This document shows positions 53,122-61,608 of a stretch of DNA of 64,000 bases, in pieces; position 1 is the stretch's first letter; each line of letters begins with the position of its first letter. The stretch spans positions 186,001 to 250,000 of the forward strand of contig CAVUAF010000020.1 of assembly GCA_963739375.1 (NCBI GenBank). The letters run 5' to 3'. This stretch comes from CAVUAF01 sp963739375. Lineage in GTDB: Bacteria; Acidobacteriota; Terriglobia; Terriglobales; Acidobacteriaceae. The notes under the pieces are model-generated. The model saw nothing but the letters and a program-made list of their open reading frames with translations, ran no database searches and had not been told where the DNA came from. The translations under genes were made by a program, and so were the position numbers.

Positions 53122-53484
53122 ATGGATGCATCGGGTACGTTGGACCGCAGCAGACGCCAATGGGAGGCTCTGGCAAAGGCCCGGCTGCGCAAAGGCGAAC
53201 CCGGCAGCGCCATAGAGTCCGGGTTCATCGAGGAGGGCCTCGCTCCGCAGATTGCCAAGGAGCTGGTTGAGGAAGCAATCCGCAATGCTCGTGCCAGTGC
53301 AAAAAAACTGCTGATTGGCAGCTCCTTGTTCGCAGCCCTCGGCTTGTTCGTCACCGTGGCGTCATATTCCGCTGCGACCTCGAGTCCGAGCGACGATATA
53401 TACCTGATTTGGTTCGGGCCGATCGTCTGTGGAGGGATTGTGGCGCTCGTGGCTCTGGCGCGGTTGATGAACATTCGGCGGTAG
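53122..53484 (+). CDS. Small two-helix membrane protein of unknown function
   Basis: A 120-residue protein with a charged N-terminal region (~1-65, LDRSRRQWEALAKARLRKGE) and two hydrophobic helices (~72-90 LLIGSSLFAALGLFVTVAS and ~98-116 GPIVCGGIVALVALARL). GGAGAGG lies ahead of the ATG. It is 13 bases after the previous gene, so it is co-transcribed. The function is unknown. Confidence 0.7.
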   Translation: MDASGTLDRSRRQWEALAKARLRKGEPGSAIESGFIEEGLAPQIAKELVEEAIRNARASAKKLLIGSSLFAALGLFVTVASYSAATSSPSDDIYLIWFGPIVCGGIVALVALARLMNIRR

Positions 53485-53614
53485 TTTAGTCGTGCCACAG
53501 CCTGCAACCACTTGCCCGTGTAGTCGGCTAACTGGAGACTGCGGGCACGGTTGGGGCTGGCGCCGACATGACGTCGAGGCGATGGTCGCGCTCCGCTTCT
53601 TCCAGCTCAGGGAT

Positions 53615-53743
53615 GGCCTGGTCGCGCTGGCCGTCGCCCGCCACTCGACCCATCACCAAAGAAGGTGTCCATGGTCACTGCTTGCCCACTGGCTGGCGTG
53701 TAGCCTGCCGCCGGTTCGGTCGGCGAGCCTCCTGCCGTTCGCC
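53615..53743. repeat. 129-base direct repeat, copy 2
   Basis: This is copy 2 of the repeat at 52446-52574, starting GGCCTGGTCGCGCTGG. It ends 39 bases before the TonB receptor start codon, so each copy precedes a gene. In the second hairpin, C in copy 1 is T here, giving a G-U pair and keeping the stem. Confidence 0.92.
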
Positions 53744-53782
53744 TGAACGCCGGGGGAAGGTTGTGGGCCAGGAGAAGGGATC

Positions 53783-56065
53783 ATGGCGATAAGGCGCTGT
53801 TGGTTGGAGATTCTTTTGTTGGTTGCGGCTGTCGGAGGCCTGTTCGCGTCCAATGGCGTGGTCCGTGGCCGCGCGCTCGACCCGCAGGGGCGACCGCTCC
53901 CGGGCGTGTCGGTAAGCACGCCGGCCAACGCGGCGACTGCCGTGTCGAACGGCGCGGGCGAATTCGTGTTGCCGGCGTCCGCGGCCACGGGACCGATACA
54001 CCTGCACTTTGAATTGCCTGGCTACTACGCCGAAACCGTTGCCGTGGAAGGCGGCAACCCGGCGGCATTCGACGTGGTGCTGACCCCGCGGGTGATTGTC
54101 AAGCAAGAGGTCAAGGTCGTAGCGCCGCGCCTCGATATCCCCGTGGCCGTGAATCCTGCCGCCACCTCCCTGGTCGGGGCTGATTCCCTTGCGGCCATGC
54201 CCCGCGCCATTGCGGTTGAGGAAGCGCTGATGAGCGTTCCCGGAGTGAAGGTCGACAACCAGGCCGACGGCGAGCGCGTCCATATGTCGATTCGCGGGCA
54301 GGGCATCCTGAGCGAGCGCGGCATCCGCGGCATCCAGGTGCTGCTCGAGGGACTGCCGCTGAACGACCCGTCGGGATTCGTGCCCGACCTGTTCGACGTG
54401 GATTGGAACGGCGTCCAGGAGGTTGAAGTCATCCGCGGTCCGGTGGCCTTCCTTTACGGAGGCGGTTCGGCCGGAGGCGTGGTGGACATTCGCTTGCGCC
54501 AGGCCGAAGACACTACGCACGCTGGGTTCTGGGCGGAGGGCGGCTCCGGCAATTTCTACAAGACGCGCGCCGAAGCCTCGGGAATGCTCGGACGCATGGC
54601 CTACGTGGTGTCGGGATCACGCAACGCGGGCGACGGCTATCGCCAGCACACCGCGTTCTGGGGCGATAATCTGTACGCCAAGCTGACCTTCAAGCCCGCG
54701 CCACGCCTGCGCCTCCAGGCCATCCTGTTGGGCACCGGATTCTTCAACCAGAACGCCGAAGGCTTGAACCTCGCCTGGCTGCAGCAGGACCGGCGCATGG
54801 CTAATCCCGACGCGCTCACCTACAACGAGTTTCAGAAGACGGTACGCTTTACGGGGGGGCTCACCGGACAGTGGAACGCCTCCGAGCGGCAGCGCGTATC
54901 GTTCACGTTCTTCGCGCGACACACGCAGTACGACGAGCCTGTGCCCTCCTCCGTCGACCACCGAACCCTCGGCGCGCCCGGCGGCTCCTTGCAGTACGAC
55001 GTGGAATGGGGGAAGGGCCGGGTGAAACATCGGTTCAGCGCGGGTGTGGATCTCGACAGCCAGTTTATCGACGAACACCGCCATCCCAACCTGGGCAATG
55101 CCGTGGAAGGGGCGGACCTGCTGGCCAATCAATCCATCACGCAGACCCGCGTGGCGGGCTACGCGAGCGAGCGGCTGGCGCTCGGTCCGCGCTGGACATT
55201 GGTGCTGGGCGGCCACCTCGATCGCATGGGCAACCGGCTGGAGGATCGCCTGCGCGCCAGCGCCCTCGACCTTTCCGGAAGCCGCGACTTCACCCGCGGA
55301 ACGGGCCGGGTAGGGGTCAGTTGGAACGGGCGCAAGGAATTCAACCTCTACTCCTCGTGGGGACAGGGATTCCTGCCGCCGGCAACGGAGGAGCTGGATG
55401 CGAATCCTGCCGCGCTGGGCGGATTCAATCGCGCGCTGGTGCCCGCCACCTCCTCCGGCTTCGAAGCCGGGGCGCGGGGCAGCCTGGGAAGCCGCGTCTC
55501 CTATGACGCCGCCGTATTTCGGCTGGATACGAAGAACGACTTTGAACGCTACCGGATGACGAACCGTCCGCTGGAGACGTTTTATCGCAACGCGGGGCAG
55601 AGCCGCCGCTACGGGCTGGAAACGTCGGCGCGCTGGCTGCCCATGAACCGGCTGATCGTTTCCGGGGCCTACACTTACTCCCACTTCGTTTACACGCGGT
55701 ACGACAGCCTTACGTACCCGGGAGATCTCACGGGCAACCGGCTACCGAATTCGCCCGCCCACCAGTTCTTCGCGGATGCTTTTTGCGAATTGCCTGCGGG
55801 TTTCACCGTCGGGATGGGGGCGCAGACTTTTTCCCGGGCGTACGTCGATGCCACCAACCGCACCTGGATCGGCACGTACGGTCTGCTGAACGCCCGCGTC
55901 AGCAAGAGCTGGCAGCGCGGCAAGACCTACAGCACGCTGTCGCTGAACGGGCGCAACCTGACCGGCACGGACTACATCGCCTTCACGGAACCGGACCCGG
56001 ATGGCAATTCCTACCAGCCCGGCCCGGGACGCGAAGTGTTTGCCGCCCTCCAGATCCGTTTCTGA
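53783..56065 (+). CDS. TonB-dependent outer-membrane receptor
   Basis: A 760-residue protein with a signal peptide (~1-23) and an N-terminal carboxypeptidase-regulatory-like domain (~27-92, GRALDPQGRPLPGVSV). The plug follows (~110-235, IAVEEALMSVPGVKVDN, EVIRGPVAFLYGGGSAGGVVDIRL). The rest is a 22-strand beta barrel ending EVFAALQIRF with the terminal Phe. It imports a siderophore, vitamin B12 or oligosaccharide; the ligand is unknown. The ATG is preceded by AGGAGAAGG. Confidence 0.93.
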   Translation: MAIRRCWLEILLLVAAVGGLFASNGVVRGRALDPQGRPLPGVSVSTPANAATAVSNGAGEFVLPASAATGPIHLHFELPGYYAETVAVEGGNPAAFDVVLTPRVIVKQEVKVVAPRLDIPVAVNPAATSLVGADSLAAMPRAIAVEEALMSVPGVKVDNQADGERVHMSIRGQGILSERGIRGIQVLLEGLPLNDPSGFVPDLFDVDWNGVQEVEVIRGPVAFLYGGGSAGGVVDIRLRQAEDTTHAGFWAEGGSGNFYKTRAEASGMLGRMAYVVSGSRNAGDGYRQHTAFWGDNLYAKLTFKPAPRLRLQAILLGTGFFNQNAEGLNLAWLQQDRRMANPDALTYNEFQKTVRFTGGLTGQWNASERQRVSFTFFARHTQYDEPVPSSVDHRTLGAPGGSLQYDVEWGKGRVKHRFSAGVDLDSQFIDEHRHPNLGNAVEGADLLANQSITQTRVAGYASERLALGPRWTLVLGGHLDRMGNRLEDRLRASALDLSGSRDFTRGTGRVGVSWNGRKEFNLYSSWGQGFLPPATEELDANPAALGGFNRALVPATSSGFEAGARGSLGSRVSYDAAVFRLDTKNDFERYRMTNRPLETFYRNAGQSRRYGLETSARWLPMNRLIVSGAYTYSHFVYTRYDSLTYPGDLTGNRLPNSPAHQFFADAFCELPAGFTVGMGAQTFSRAYVDATNRTWIGTYGLLNARVSKSWQRGKTYSTLSLNGRNLTGTDYIAFTEPDPDGNSYQPGPGREVFAALQIRF

Positions 56066-56080
56066 GCGGCCGCGGCGGTG

Positions 56081-56118
56081 AGCCAGCGCCTGACAGGAGC
56101 CTAGCCACAGGCGCGGCT
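56081..56118. terminator. Possible hairpin between convergent genes
   Basis: AGCCAGCGCCTG and CAGGCGCGGCT form an imperfect ~11-bp stem with a ~15-base loop, between the receptor and the convergent minus-strand gene. It has no T-tract. Confidence 0.35.
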
Positions 56119-56152
56119 GCGGCTCTGTCCAGGCAATGCTCACATCACGCGG

Positions 56153-56914
56153 TTACTGCGGTCCGCTGGTGCGTTCGTTACCGGCGACCCGCCGCGTCGC
56201 GACGGTCATCTGGTAGTCCTTGTACTCAATCGTGAAGTCGGCGTGTCCGCCGAGCCGGACCGCGGTAACGCTGTGATTGCGCGCGGGAAGCCAGAACTCG
56301 TTGACCTTGCCGTACACCTGTTCGATCTGCGTCTGCCGGATCCAGAATGACGGGTTCTTGGCCGGCTCCGCCGCGATCCGGGCCACCGCGAAATCGTCGG
56401 CATCGACCCAGATCTTTCCGCGGTAGAGGAATTTGCTTTTCGCCTTCGGCTCGACCGCCAGCACGTACCTCAGACCCTCCGGCGCGCTCTCGCAGCCCAG
56501 CAGCGTAAAGACGTAATTATCGTTGCTGAGCGCGGTGCGCCTCTGGTTCTCTGCTTCGAACGCCTCTTGCTCTCCCGCCAGAAGTTTCTTGAATACCCGG
56601 TCAATGATCAGCTTGGACCCGATCTCGGAGCGAATGGCAAAATCCTTCGTGCTGGGCGGTTCGTACTTCACGTCCACCACCATTTCTGCGCTGCGCGAGA
56701 GGAAGCCGTGATATTCAGCGCGATAAGTTCGCGTTGAACGATAACCGGGCAGGGCTTGGGCGCGTTCGAGATTCATCCGGACCAGGTTGTCTACGACTTG
56801 TTCCGCAGACAGCTGCGGGCAGGCAGGAGCCGGGGCTGGTTGTGCTGTTCCAGAGAGCGTCAGCGCCGTGCAGGCCAGAAGCAGCAGGCTCACGGAACTC
56901 AATGGCAGGCGCAT
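56153..56914 (-). CDS. Secreted protein with a LolA/outer-membrane lipoprotein-sorting-like fold
   Basis: A 253-residue protein with a signal peptide (~1-24). It contains NLERAQALPGYRSTRTYRAEYHGF and GKIWVDADDFAVARIAAEPAKNPSFWIRQTQIEQVYGKVNEFWLPARN, a pattern of the LolA/LolB-like half-barrel families seen in periplasmic proteins. It may bind lipid or act in envelope maintenance. It shares no operon feature with the Crp gene upstream beyond a 19-base gap. Confidence 0.72.
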   Translation of the reverse strand: MRLPLSSVSLLLLACTALTLSGTAQPAPAPACPQLSAEQVVDNLVRMNLERAQALPGYRSTRTYRAEYHGFLSRSAEMVVDVKYEPPSTKDFAIRSEIGSKLIIDRVFKKLLAGEQEAFEAENQRRTALSNDNYVFTLLGCESAPEGLRYVLAVEPKAKSKFLYRGKIWVDADDFAVARIAAEPAKNPSFWIRQTQIEQVYGKVNEFWLPARNHSVTAVRLGGHADFTIEYKDYQMTVATRRVAGNERTSGPQ

Positions 56915-56933
56915 CGCATTCTTTCCGGGAGAG

Positions 56934-57722
56934 CTAATCGTGAAGGACGACGTTGAGCAGCGAGCTGTGGACCTTTATCGGGCCGTCATACTCGATGAAT
57001 CCCATTTTGCGGAAGCGGTTCATGAAAAAGCTCACCCGCGACCGGGTGGTGCCGACCATCTCCGCCAGGGATTCCTGGCTGATCTTGGGAATCACAACCT
57101 CGGGCTTGCCTTCTTTGCCAAACTGGGCCAGCAGCAGGAGAACCCGGGCCAGACGCTTTTCGCTGGAATTGAAAAGCTGGTCAATCAAGTCCTCTTGAAT
57201 GCGGGCATTGCGGGCCAGAAGGAAGGAAACGAAAACATCCGAGAAGGCGTGTTCCCGGCTGAGCACGCGGACCATTTCCTGCTTGCCGATTCTGAGCAAC
57301 ACGCACTCGGTCAACGCCGTCGCCGTGACCAACCGCAAAGGGTGCGTGGTGGCGATGCAATCTTCCCCCACAAATTCACCGACGCCCAGTACCGCAACCG
57401 TCGCTTCCTTGCCTTGCGAGGAGACGACGGCGATCTTGACCTTGCCCTTCTGAATGTAAAAGACAGCGTCGGCAGCATCGCCTTGGGAAAAAATCGTAGC
57501 GTTCTTGGGATAGCCCACAATCACCTTACACAACCCTGCCTTCGCCAGAAAGTCGGCGGCATGGAAGCCCATGTGGCGGGCGTGGCCGTTCCGCCTTGGC
57601 GAGGCAGGCTGGTTAACGGCGATGATTGCTGCCGCGGGGTGCGCCTGAGCGCTGCCGTTCCCGCGGGCTGCCCCGTTGCCGTTGCCGTGGTGGGTCGCGG
57701 TTTGCGTGCCGCCAGTTTGCAT
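56934..57722 (-). CDS. Crp/Fnr-family transcriptional regulator (copy A)
   Basis: A 262-residue regulator. A low-complexity N-terminus (GGTQTATHHGNGNGAARGNG) precedes the cyclic-nucleotide-binding-like domain (~65-180, GDAADAVFYIQKGKVKIAVVSSQGKEATVAVLGVGEFVGE). The winged helix has ISQESLAEMVGTTRSRVSFFMNRFRKMGFIEY at the C-terminus. The ATG at 57722 has AGAGGA eight bases upstream. It is divergent from a close paralogue and separated from it by a palindrome. No Fnr-type N-terminal cysteine cluster is present. Confidence 0.92.
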   Translation of the reverse strand: MQTGGTQTATHHGNGNGAARGNGSAQAHPAAAIIAVNQPASPRRNGHARHMGFHAADFLAKAGLCKVIVGYPKNATIFSQGDAADAVFYIQKGKVKIAVVSSQGKEATVAVLGVGEFVGEDCIATTHPLRLVTATALTECVLLRIGKQEMVRVLSREHAFSDVFVSFLLARNARIQEDLIDQLFNSSEKRLARVLLLLAQFGKEGKPEVVIPKISQESLAEMVGTTRSRVSFFMNRFRKMGFIEYDGPIKVHSSLLNVVLHD

Positions 57723-57787
57723 GGGTTGGGTCCTCTCCAGGCCTCTGCTCACAAAACTACACTTTAGTTGAAAACATCCGCGGGGCG

Positions 57788-57808
57788 CTGTCTGGTCAAT
57801 ATTGACCA
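57788..57808. promoter_or_regulatory. Perfect 16-bp palindrome, candidate operator
   Basis: TGGTCAATATTGACCA (57793-57808) is a perfect dyad in the gap between divergent Crp/Fnr paralogues. Its left half extends to CTGTCTGGTCAA (57788-57799), whose reverse complement TTGACCAGACAG lies at 57879-57890. The TCAA/TTGA core resembles half sites of Crp/Fnr proteins. Confidence 0.7.
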
Positions 57809-57878
57809 CGCCGGAGCAGGCGACAACCGGAACCTTCGTCGAGAGGCCCTTGGAGGCCCGAACATGGCGTGAGCGGTT

Positions 57879-57891
57879 TTGACCAGACAGG
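57879..57891. promoter_or_regulatory. Second operator-like site
   Basis: TTGACCAGACAGG is the inverted counterpart of the left half of the palindrome at 57788. TGACCAGACAGG recurs at 62807-62818. Confidence 0.5.
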
Positions 57892-57944
57892 CCGGAGGCT
57901 TGGACTTAGGCTGGTCGTGCCTAGGGTGAAACGCCAATACGTTT

Positions 57945-58676
57945 ATGGAAGAGAATAGCACCCCCAATTTCAGCTCGAACGGACTCTCGAAGAAGCTCGC
58001 CTCGCAAGCCATCCGCCGGCACTATGCGAAGGGGCAAGTCATCTATGCGCAGGGAGATGTGGCCGACGCGATGTTCCGCATCGAGCACGGCAACGTGAAG
58101 CTCGCGGTGGCATCGAACGGAAGCAAGAAGACTGCGATCACCATCCTGCGCGCGGGCGACTGTTTTGGCGAAGGCTGCCTCGTCGGCAGCGCTCGCCGCC
58201 GGTGCACCGCAACTTCGATGCAGCAGTCCACCATCGGCCGGATCAGCAAGCGGGACATGATCCGCCGCCTCCACGACGAGCCCGCGTTCGCCAAACTCTT
58301 TATCTCCCATCTGTTGCTGCGTATCGGCCGCGTGGAAGACAATCTCGTCGACCAGCTCGTGAATTCCAGCGAAAGACGGCTGGCCCGGCTCCTGTTGCAG
58401 CTCTCCGACTTCGGCAAGCTGAATGGGCGCGCTCCTGCGGTCGCGAGCGTTGACCAGGGGACCCTCGCCCAGGTGGTGGGCACCACCCGCTCCCGCGTGA
58501 GCCACTTCATGAATCAGTTCAGGAAGAAAGGCTTCATCAATTACAACGGCAGCGGCAGCCTGCGGGTGCACCCCGCGCTCCTCACCTTCCTGCTGCGCGA
58601 ACCCGTGCCGGCGCAGGCCCCGGCCAGCGAGGACCGTGTATGTTCTACGCCTTCTGGAACTCCGTTGCGTGGGTGA
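57945..58676 (+). CDS. Crp/Fnr-family transcriptional regulator (copy B)
   Basis: A 243-residue paralogue of the 57722 regulator. The sensor domain is GDVADAMFRIEHGNVKLAVASNGSKKTAITILRAGDCFGE, and the winged helix is VDQGTLAQVVGTTRSRVSHFMNQFRKKGFINY. The shared NSSERRLAR...TTRSRV motifs show recent common origin. The effector is unknown. It is divergent from copy A, with the operator palindrome between. Confidence 0.92.
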   Translation: MEENSTPNFSSNGLSKKLASQAIRRHYAKGQVIYAQGDVADAMFRIEHGNVKLAVASNGSKKTAITILRAGDCFGEGCLVGSARRRCTATSMQQSTIGRISKRDMIRRLHDEPAFAKLFISHLLLRIGRVEDNLVDQLVNSSERRLARLLLQLSDFGKLNGRAPAVASVDQGTLAQVVGTTRSRVSHFMNQFRKKGFINYNGSGSLRVHPALLTFLLREPVPAQAPASEDRVCSTPSGTPLRG

Positions 58677-58797
58677 TCTTTACTTGCCTGGGATTTCCAC
58701 TTCTGCCCCAACAGAGGAGGCATCTCGCCCAACCGTTGGCCAGGACCGGATGCATGTGAGTCCGCCGCCGCGACCATGCCTTTCAACCGCGGTGTAG

Positions 58798-60090
58798 GTG
58801 AGTGCAGTGAGCAGATTCCTCCGGCGCGCTATCGGCACAGGGATGATTCTGGTGCTGTGGATCTGCACCTTTTGCCAGACGTGCGCGAGCTATTCCGTGC
58901 TGACGCACGAACAGATTATTGACCTGCTGTGGGCGGACCAGATCACCCCGCTCCTGCTGCAGAAGTATCCCGGCACCTCCGCCGCGGACCTGCGCACCGC
59001 CCACGCCTACGCCTACGGCGGCTGCCTGATTCAGGACATGGGTTACTACCCGTTCGGCAACCGGTTCTTCAGCGATCTGGTGCACTACGTCCGCAGTGGT
59101 GATTTTGTCGCGGCGCTGCTCTCGGAAGCGACCGATGTCAACGAGTATGCGTTCGCGCTGGGGGCGCTGTCGCACTACGCCTCTGACATCGCCGGTCATC
59201 CGTTCGTGAATACCGCGGTCGCGCAGGAGTTTCCCAAGCTGCGGAAGAAATATGGACGCGCCGTCACCTTTGACCAGGATCCAAGAGCCCACATTCGCAC
59301 CGAGTTCGGCTTTGATGTCGTCCAGGTTGCGAAGCAGCGCTACACCTCGGACTCGTACCACGATTTCATCGGCTTCCAGGTGGCGAAACCACTCCTGGAG
59401 CGGGCGTTCCGCAAGACCTACGGGGTTGAGCTTAAAGATATTATCCTCAATATGGATCTGTCGATCGGCAGCTTTCGCTGGTCCATCAGCAGCGTCATCC
59501 CGGAGATGACGCGGGTGGCGCTTCTCCTCAAGGAAGATGAGCTGGTCAAAGAGAACCCGACCGCCAGCAGGAAGAAGTTCCTTTACAACCTGAAGCGCAG
59601 TGACTACGAGCACGAGTGGGGAAAGGGCTACCAGAAACCGGGGATCGGAGCGCGGATCTTCGCCGTACTGTTCAGGCTTATGCCCAAGGTGGGCCCCTTC
59701 AAGGCATTGAAATTCCAGATGCCAAGCCCGGACACTGAGACCTTATATCTGAAGAGCGTTAACGTCACCGTGGACCAATATCGGGCTTACCTCCAGGACC
59801 TGGCGGCCCAAAGGCTGGCCCTGCTGAATACGGATTTCGATACCGGCAAGCCCACGCGGGCCGGGGAATACCGGTTGACAGATTCCGCCTACGCCAAGCT
59901 GCTGGGCAAGCTGGCGGACGCGAAGTTCGCACAAATGCCGGAGTCACTGCGGCAGAACATCCTGGAATTCTATAAAGATCCGAACGCCGTCATTTCCGCG
60001 AAACGCAAAGTTGAAGAGTGGAACAAAACACTCAGGAATATTCAGCAGCTGAAGTCAATCCCGGCCGAAGCGCCGCCGGGCTCCCCCTAG
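58798..60090 (+). CDS. Zinc-dependent phospholipase C-like secreted protein
   Basis: A 430-residue protein with an N-terminal signal or anchor (FLRRAIGTGMILVLWICTFC). The region FALGALSHYASDIAGHPFVNTAVAQEFP and HAYAYGGCLIQDMGYYPFG carries the Trp/His/Asp pattern of bacterial zinc-dependent phospholipase C/S1-P1-like proteins. The substrate is unknown. GTG at 58798 is taken as start; GTG at 58807 with AGGTGA upstream is equally plausible. Confidence 0.7.
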   Translation: MSAVSRFLRRAIGTGMILVLWICTFCQTCASYSVLTHEQIIDLLWADQITPLLLQKYPGTSAADLRTAHAYAYGGCLIQDMGYYPFGNRFFSDLVHYVRSGDFVAALLSEATDVNEYAFALGALSHYASDIAGHPFVNTAVAQEFPKLRKKYGRAVTFDQDPRAHIRTEFGFDVVQVAKQRYTSDSYHDFIGFQVAKPLLERAFRKTYGVELKDIILNMDLSIGSFRWSISSVIPEMTRVALLLKEDELVKENPTASRKKFLYNLKRSDYEHEWGKGYQKPGIGARIFAVLFRLMPKVGPFKALKFQMPSPDTETLYLKSVNVTVDQYRAYLQDLAAQRLALLNTDFDTGKPTRAGEYRLTDSAYAKLLGKLADAKFAQMPESLRQNILEFYKDPNAVISAKRKVEEWNKTLRNIQQLKSIPAEAPPGSP

Positions 60091-60119
60091 CAGAACCCCT
60101 TCCGTCGCCCTGGCGGTGA

Positions 60120-60335
60120 TCATTTCCTGCTCTTGCCCGCGATCATCATGCCGGCCCCGCCTAGAATCATCACGGCACTGATGAGCGGCGACACCCTTTC
60201 GCTGTGCTGGGTTTGAATCCCCACCGACATGCCACCCGCTGAGAATCCGGCGCGCTCGCTGTGCGGGATCGGGACCACGAGCGACGCGAAGCCCAGCACC
60301 AGCACGGCGAGGCCGATCCAAAACAGGATCTTCAT
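60120..60335 (-). CDS. Small two-helix membrane protein
   Basis: A 71-residue protein with two hydrophobic helices (MKILFWIGLAVLVLGFASLV and SPLISAVMILGGAGMMIAG) and a short loop. GGGAG precedes the ATG at 60335. It resembles DUF3185-like stress proteins in size and layout. Its function is unknown. Confidence 0.65.
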   Translation of the reverse strand: MKILFWIGLAVLVLGFASLVVPIPHSERAGFSAGGMSVGIQTQHSERVSPLISAVMILGGAGMMIAGKSRK

Positions 60336-60510
60336 GGGAAAAACTCCCGCGGGCGGAAGTCCGCCATCTTCCAGCCCCTGCGGCCGCGCGCCGGCACGAC
60401 GATACGGTGATTGGGACACCCTTCGTCTTCCATGCGCCAGGCGGCCTCTTGGTCACGCGGGCAGGCGTCGGTCGCTCGCTGCTCTTCGGAATTGCCCCAT
60501 GAACTCCGCT

Positions 60511-60660
60511 TCATCCGAGGGCCCGACGCCCGCTCAGCAGGTTGAAAACCACCACCACGAGGGCCACCACCAGCAGAACGTGGACCAGGCCTCCCGCAAC
60601 GTGGAAGCTGAAGCCCAGAAGCCACAGAATCAGAAGAATCGCTACGATGGTCCACAGCAT
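60511..60660 (-). CDS. Lmo0937-family small membrane protein
   Basis: A 49-residue protein starting MLWTIVAILLILWLLGFSFH, with a second helix HVLLVVALVVVVFNLL. This is the pattern of the Lmo0937/DUF5670 family of tiny stress-associated membrane proteins. AGGAGAT lies five bases ahead of the ATG. Confidence 0.8.
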   Translation of the reverse strand: MLWTIVAILLILWLLGFSFHVAGGLVHVLLVVALVVVVFNLLSGRRALG

Positions 60661-60799
60661 GTTTATCTCCTCTGCTCGCACGCGGGCACGACCGGGTGCA
60701 TTCTGTACGGCGGCGGCCAAACCGCCGGTGCCTGGCCGGTTCTCCCTTGCACAGGAGGCGGCCAGGCGCGTCGGCGATAGCTCTGCCCGATGAGTTCGG

Positions 60800-61495
60800 C
60801 TACTTCTTCTCCGCAGCGCGGGAGAGACTGCTACCGTTTCTCACCGCGGTCATGAACGACGCTGCCACCTCCGGCGTTGCCACCGACCCGCTGAGGATGG
60901 CCCGCTGGCCGATCAGCTTGTTGTAAATGGCGCGGGTGGAATCGTTATCCTGCTGCACTACCGCACCCGTCAGCGAGATACCGGCAAACAGCCCCTTGGC
61001 TCGCGAATAGGTGAGAATCTCGCTGTCGGCTTTCCAGTCGGTGCCGGCAGAGGCGTGGCGTCCCACCGGCCCCGCCACCGCGGCGGCGTCGGCGCCCACT
61101 TGGAACTTGTTGGACAGCATGCGCTGCATGCCCTGGTCATTCATCACGGTCATGACCAGGTCGATTTCCTGCGCCCCAATCTGCAGGCCCCAGCTCCCCC
61201 CACCTACGGAAATGAACGCCGGCGCGCTCCAGCCCGAAGCGGTACGGCAGGTGGCGACGCCGCGGCCGTGCTTGCCGCCGAAGATGAGCGCCCCCTTGAC
61301 CATGTTGGGCACGATGGCGATGCACTTGGCACTCTCGAACACTTCCTGGGGGATGCCTTTGTCGGGTGTGGCCATGACTTCGTCCAGCACTTTGCCCGCC
61401 TTGGTCAGACGGTCCACGGCGTCCTGGCGCCCTTCTCCTGCCCACGACAAACTACCCAGGCTCAACAAGACCGCTAGCAACAGTAACTTTTTCAT
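60800..61495 (-). CDS. SYLF-domain lipid-binding protein
   Basis: A 231-residue secreted protein (signal peptide to ~residue 19, SLSWAG). The SYLF domain has IPQEVFESAKCIAIVPNMVKGALIFGGKHGRGVATCRT and SVGGGSWGLQIGAQEIDLVMTVMND, with SRAKGLFAGISLTG at the end. SYLF domains bind membrane lipids; bacterial members are linked to envelope stress. GGAGG precedes the start within an 80-base leader shared with the next gene. Confidence 0.9.
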   Translation of the reverse strand: MKKLLLLAVLLSLGSLSWAGEGRQDAVDRLTKAGKVLDEVMATPDKGIPQEVFESAKCIAIVPNMVKGALIFGGKHGRGVATCRTASGWSAPAFISVGGGSWGLQIGAQEIDLVMTVMNDQGMQRMLSNKFQVGADAAAVAGPVGRHASAGTDWKADSEILTYSRAKGLFAGISLTGAVVQQDNDSTRAIYNKLIGQRAILSGSVATPEVAASFMTAVRNGSSLSRAAEKK

Positions 61496-61503
61496 CTTTT
61501 TAC

Positions 61504-61583
61504 AGCCTCCACGGCTGTGCGTCTTGCGGTGCGCCGCCGCTGCTCGGGCGGCGTTGTAGTTCTCGCAGGGTCACTACCCTGCC
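61504..61583 (-). promoter_or_regulatory. 80-base 5' leader, copy A (upstream of the SYLF gene)
   Basis: It is ~90% identical to 62291-62370 (eight mismatches). On the minus strand it contains the hairpins GCAGGGT...ACCCTGC and CGCCGC...GCGGCG, and ends with GTGGAGGCT, which supplies the ribosome binding site. Confidence 0.8.
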
Positions 61584-61608
61584 GATCGAATGCCTTCAAT
61601 ATTTAAGG

